Program-made: the position numbers and the translations under genes
In this document: one piece after another, positions 62,052-64,000 of the stretch
How the letters are laid out: each line of letters opens with the position of its first letter
How positions within the stretch are numbered: position 1 is the first letter of the stretch
The notes under the pieces: model-generated
Databases searched by the model: none
Seen by the model: only the letters and a program-made list of their open reading frames with translations
What the model was told of the DNA's origin: nothing
From: an uncultured Prevotellaceae bacterium
GTDB lineage: Bacteria; Bacteroidota; Bacteroidia; Bacteroidales; Bacteroidaceae
Length of the DNA stretch: 64,000 nt
Direction: 5' to 3'
NCBI GenBank assembly: GCA_900318115.1
Contig: ONJJ01000009.1
Location: 1 to 64,000 of the forward strand

Positions 62052-63623
62052 ATGAAAAGACTCTTCTTCCTCCCCCTGCTTCTTCTGCTGCTCTCGGCCG
62101 CCGGCCGGGCAGATGATATCGACCGCGACGCCTGCACCAGCATCATGGTGGGTAAGCGGGCTTCCACAGACGGCAGTGTCATCACCAGCCACACCTGCGA
62201 CTCATGGTACCGCACCTGGATGAGCATGGTGCCCGCCCAGGACTATCCGCGGGACACGCTCATGAGCATCTACGAAGGCACCATGCACACCGAGCACACC
62301 ACCGACCGCACGGGAGTGAAGGAGCGCGGACAGATACCGCAGGCACACCACACCTACCGTTACCTCAGCACCGCCTACCCCTGCCTGAACGAGCACCAGC
62401 TGGGTATCGGCGAGACCACCTACGGAGGTCGCGACACGCTGCAGAACAAGGCCGGCATGTTCATGATCGAAGAACTGGCACGCGTGGCCCTGGAACGCTG
62501 CACCACGGCTCGCGAGGCCATACGGCTGATGGGACAGTTGATCAAGGAATATGGCTACGGCGACTCTGGCGAATGCCTGACCATTGCCGACCCCAATGAG
62601 GTATGGATCTTTGAGGTGCAGGGCGAAGGACCCAAGAAAGTGGGCGGCGTCTGGGCCGCACAACGCATCCCCGACGACGAGATTGCCGTGAGTGCCAACA
62701 TCAGCCGCATCGGACGGCTGGACCTCTCCGACCCCGACCACTTCATGGCATCGGAGAACGTCTTCGACGTGGCGCGGAAGCTGAAGCTCTGGGACGGCAA
62801 GGAGGAGTTCTCGTTCTGGAAGGCCTACAGTGGCGGCAACTACGCCAAGGAACCCAAGAACTATTCCGTGCGCGAACTTTATATCATGCAGCAGCTGGCG
62901 CCCTCCAAGGGGTTCACCGCGGACTTGGAGGAGCTGCCGGTGAGCGTGCGCCCCGACTCATTAGTGAGTGTGGAGCGCGTGGCAGAACTGCTCGCGTCGT
63001 ACTACGAGGGCACGGAGCAGAGCCTCTCATGCCGCATCGACAGCCTGGCCGCCCAGTCGAAGGCGAAGGGACGGGCCATGGTCACCAACCCCTGGATGCG
63101 TCCGGACGAGATTGCGCTCTACGGCCGACTGCTGAATGACTCAACGATGCAGAACATCCGCACGGTCAGCGTCTCGTGGTGCGCCTACAGCACGATTATC
63201 CAGCTCCGCTCCTGGCTGCCCGACGAGGTTGGCGGTGTGGCATGGGTGTGCCTCGACAACCCCGGTCAGTCGCCCCGCTTCCCCATCTTCTCCGGCAACA
63301 CGGCCTTGCCGATGATGCTGGGCGTCTGCGGACAGCACCGCCTGCGCGATGACGCAGCGCTCTGGCACTTCCGCCAGGCCAACCGTCTGGCCACCGTCCG
63401 CTGGGGCACCTGCCGTCCGGCCATGGATGCCGCGCGCAAATACTTCCTCGAGAAAGGACGACGCGAACTGCCGTTCGTGGAACAGACGTGGCAGTCGCTG
63501 CCGAACAAGGAAGAACAAAAGACCTTCCTCGACGGCTACACCCGCGACTTCTTCTCAGCCACCGTCACCCGCTGGGACGAACTCTTCCGCCAGTACTCGC
63601 GCCAGCTGTGGTCAGGATATTGA
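62052..63623 (+). CDS. Secreted C69-family dipeptidase
   Basis: A 523-residue N-terminal-nucleophile hydrolase (PepD-like). A signal peptide of ~20 residues and a short propeptide precede the predicted catalytic Cys28 in RDACTSIMVGK, where self-cleavage would expose the active N-terminus. DGSVITSHTCD, YGDSGECLTIADPNEVWIFE and IPDDEIAVSAN follow the family pattern. It probably cleaves dipeptides in the periplasm. I start at ATG 62052, after the -7 box. Confidence 0.9.
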   Translation: MKRLFFLPLLLLLLSAAGRADDIDRDACTSIMVGKRASTDGSVITSHTCDSWYRTWMSMVPAQDYPRDTLMSIYEGTMHTEHTTDRTGVKERGQIPQAHHTYRYLSTAYPCLNEHQLGIGETTYGGRDTLQNKAGMFMIEELARVALERCTTAREAIRLMGQLIKEYGYGDSGECLTIADPNEVWIFEVQGEGPKKVGGVWAAQRIPDDEIAVSANISRIGRLDLSDPDHFMASENVFDVARKLKLWDGKEEFSFWKAYSGGNYAKEPKNYSVRELYIMQQLAPSKGFTADLEELPVSVRPDSLVSVERVAELLASYYEGTEQSLSCRIDSLAAQSKAKGRAMVTNPWMRPDEIALYGRLLNDSTMQNIRTVSVSWCAYSTIIQLRSWLPDEVGGVAWVCLDNPGQSPRFPIFSGNTALPMMLGVCGQHRLRDDAALWHFRQANRLATVRWGTCRPAMDAARKYFLEKGRRELPFVEQTWQSLPNKEEQKTFLDGYTRDFFSATVTRWDELFRQYSRQLWSGY

Positions 63624-63705
63624 ACTTTCAAAACAGAATTTCAAGAACCTTGCCACCCTTGCTATTTCTATAGAAGATTTCTTAAGCTGTGTATTGAAAG
63701 TCTGC

Positions 63706-64000
63706 TTAATCACAAATAATCCTGAAATAGTCGAGTGCAGCCCTATACTGGTCTTGCGCCGTCAGACAGGTGTCGGTCAGGTAGCCGTCCACATGTCCCC
63801 ATTCACGTAGCCCCCGGTAATAGAACATTTTCAGTTCGTCGGTGATAATAAATGGAACTATTCCACTGCGCAGACACTCCTTGAACATGATGAGTCGCCC
63901 CACACGGCCGTTGCCATCCTGAAAAGGATGAATCTTCTCAAAACGCACATGCAGGTCTAGGATGTCTTCAAGCGTGTGCCGAATTAAAAACAACGGATTA
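63706..64000 (-). CDS. Fic-family protein (C-terminal part, cut by window end)
   Basis: The last ~98 residues of a Fic-domain protein; the frame is open to the right edge, so the N-terminus is missing. The complete motif HPFQDGNGRVGR (catalytic His, metal-binding Asp/Glu position, phosphate-binding GNGR) is present, followed by KECLRSGIVPFII and FYYRGLREW typical of stand-alone bacterial Fic proteins. It is expected to transfer AMP from ATP to a protein target; any inhibitory helix would lie in the missing part. Confidence 0.9.
   Translation of the reverse strand, partial: NPLFLIRHTLEDILDLHVRFEKIHPFQDGNGRVGRLIMFKECLRSGIVPFIITDELKMFYYRGLREWGHVDGYLTDTCLTAQDQYRAALDYFRIICD

Noticed and set aside
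63624..63705. Terminator between the C69 and fic genes
   Set aside because: ACTTTCAA and TTGAAAGT are complementary but ~60 nt apart with weak inner pairing; not convincing.

Overview
The window looks like a contiguous chromosomal piece of a Bacteroidales bacterium, probably Prevotellaceae or a close relative with unusually high GC (mid-50s percent by eye). The evidence is the Bacteroidetes-type promoter boxes (TTTG, about 20 nt, TAnnTTTG) in front of many genes, the pyrBI pair, a six-gene Na+-NQR operon, GldE, the conserved block rng / small basic protein / HU / mutY / ssb / gldE, and many secreted glycosidases (GH2, GH35, GH43, GH92, GH127), one of which ends in the short tail seen on Prevotella/Bacteroides exported proteins. 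I found no rRNA, tRNA, CRISPR array, insertion sequence, phage gene or replication origin. No gene-free stretch exceeds about 290 bases.

Layout. 1-4056 (+): end of pyrB, pyrI, glyA, a LacX-like aldose epimerase and a family 2 glycosyltransferase. 4133-14684 (-): read from the right, a metallophosphoesterase, then nitroreductase, DUF2520 protein, KdsC phosphatase, Maf, a lipoprotein, an M64 peptidase, a GH43 and a 1273-residue GH2 / GH43-like protein. 14821-21474 (-): nqrABCDEF. 21554-43607 (+): tamB; udk, a lytic transglycosylase and a Dna2-like nuclease-helicase in one overlapping unit; recR, a membrane protein, a glycosyltransferase and an acetyltransferase; a Ser/Gly-repeat secreted protein; hisH-hisA-hisF-hisIE-ftsE-lysC-lysA; a membrane glycosyltransferase and a DedA protein. 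43856-47307 (-): an MgtC-family protein and a GH35 beta-galactosidase. 47545-50028 (+): aspS, a TSCPD-domain protein and a lipoprotein. 50118-51869 (-): Na/Pi cotransporter. 52083-53829 (+): ssb and gldE. 53899-54930 (-): mutY. 55114-57359 (+): HU, a 29-residue basic protein and rng. 57490-61765 (-): GH127 then GH92. 62052-63623 (+): C69 dipeptidase. 63706-64000 (-): a Fic protein cut by the window end.

Most of the window is housekeeping: pyrimidine, one-carbon, histidine and lysine/DAP metabolism, sodium-based energy conservation, DNA repair and envelope assembly. The carbohydrate enzymes sit in small groups without SusC/SusD pairs, so they are not classical polysaccharide-utilization loci.

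The most unusual object is NqrC. This subunit, normally about 230-260 residues, has 440 here: a four-cysteine zinc-ribbon in front of its membrane helix and about 170 residues containing 44 cysteines after its FMN-binding domain. Other points worth a second look are a TA-dinucleotide run inside mutY, -7 boxes almost touching the start codons of recR and mutY, a probable non-AUG start of tamB, a GH2 enzyme carrying a GH43-like module without its catalytic acids, a GH92 with Gln at the general-acid position, a 22-bp minisatellite, and paired palindromic elements in the nqr operon.
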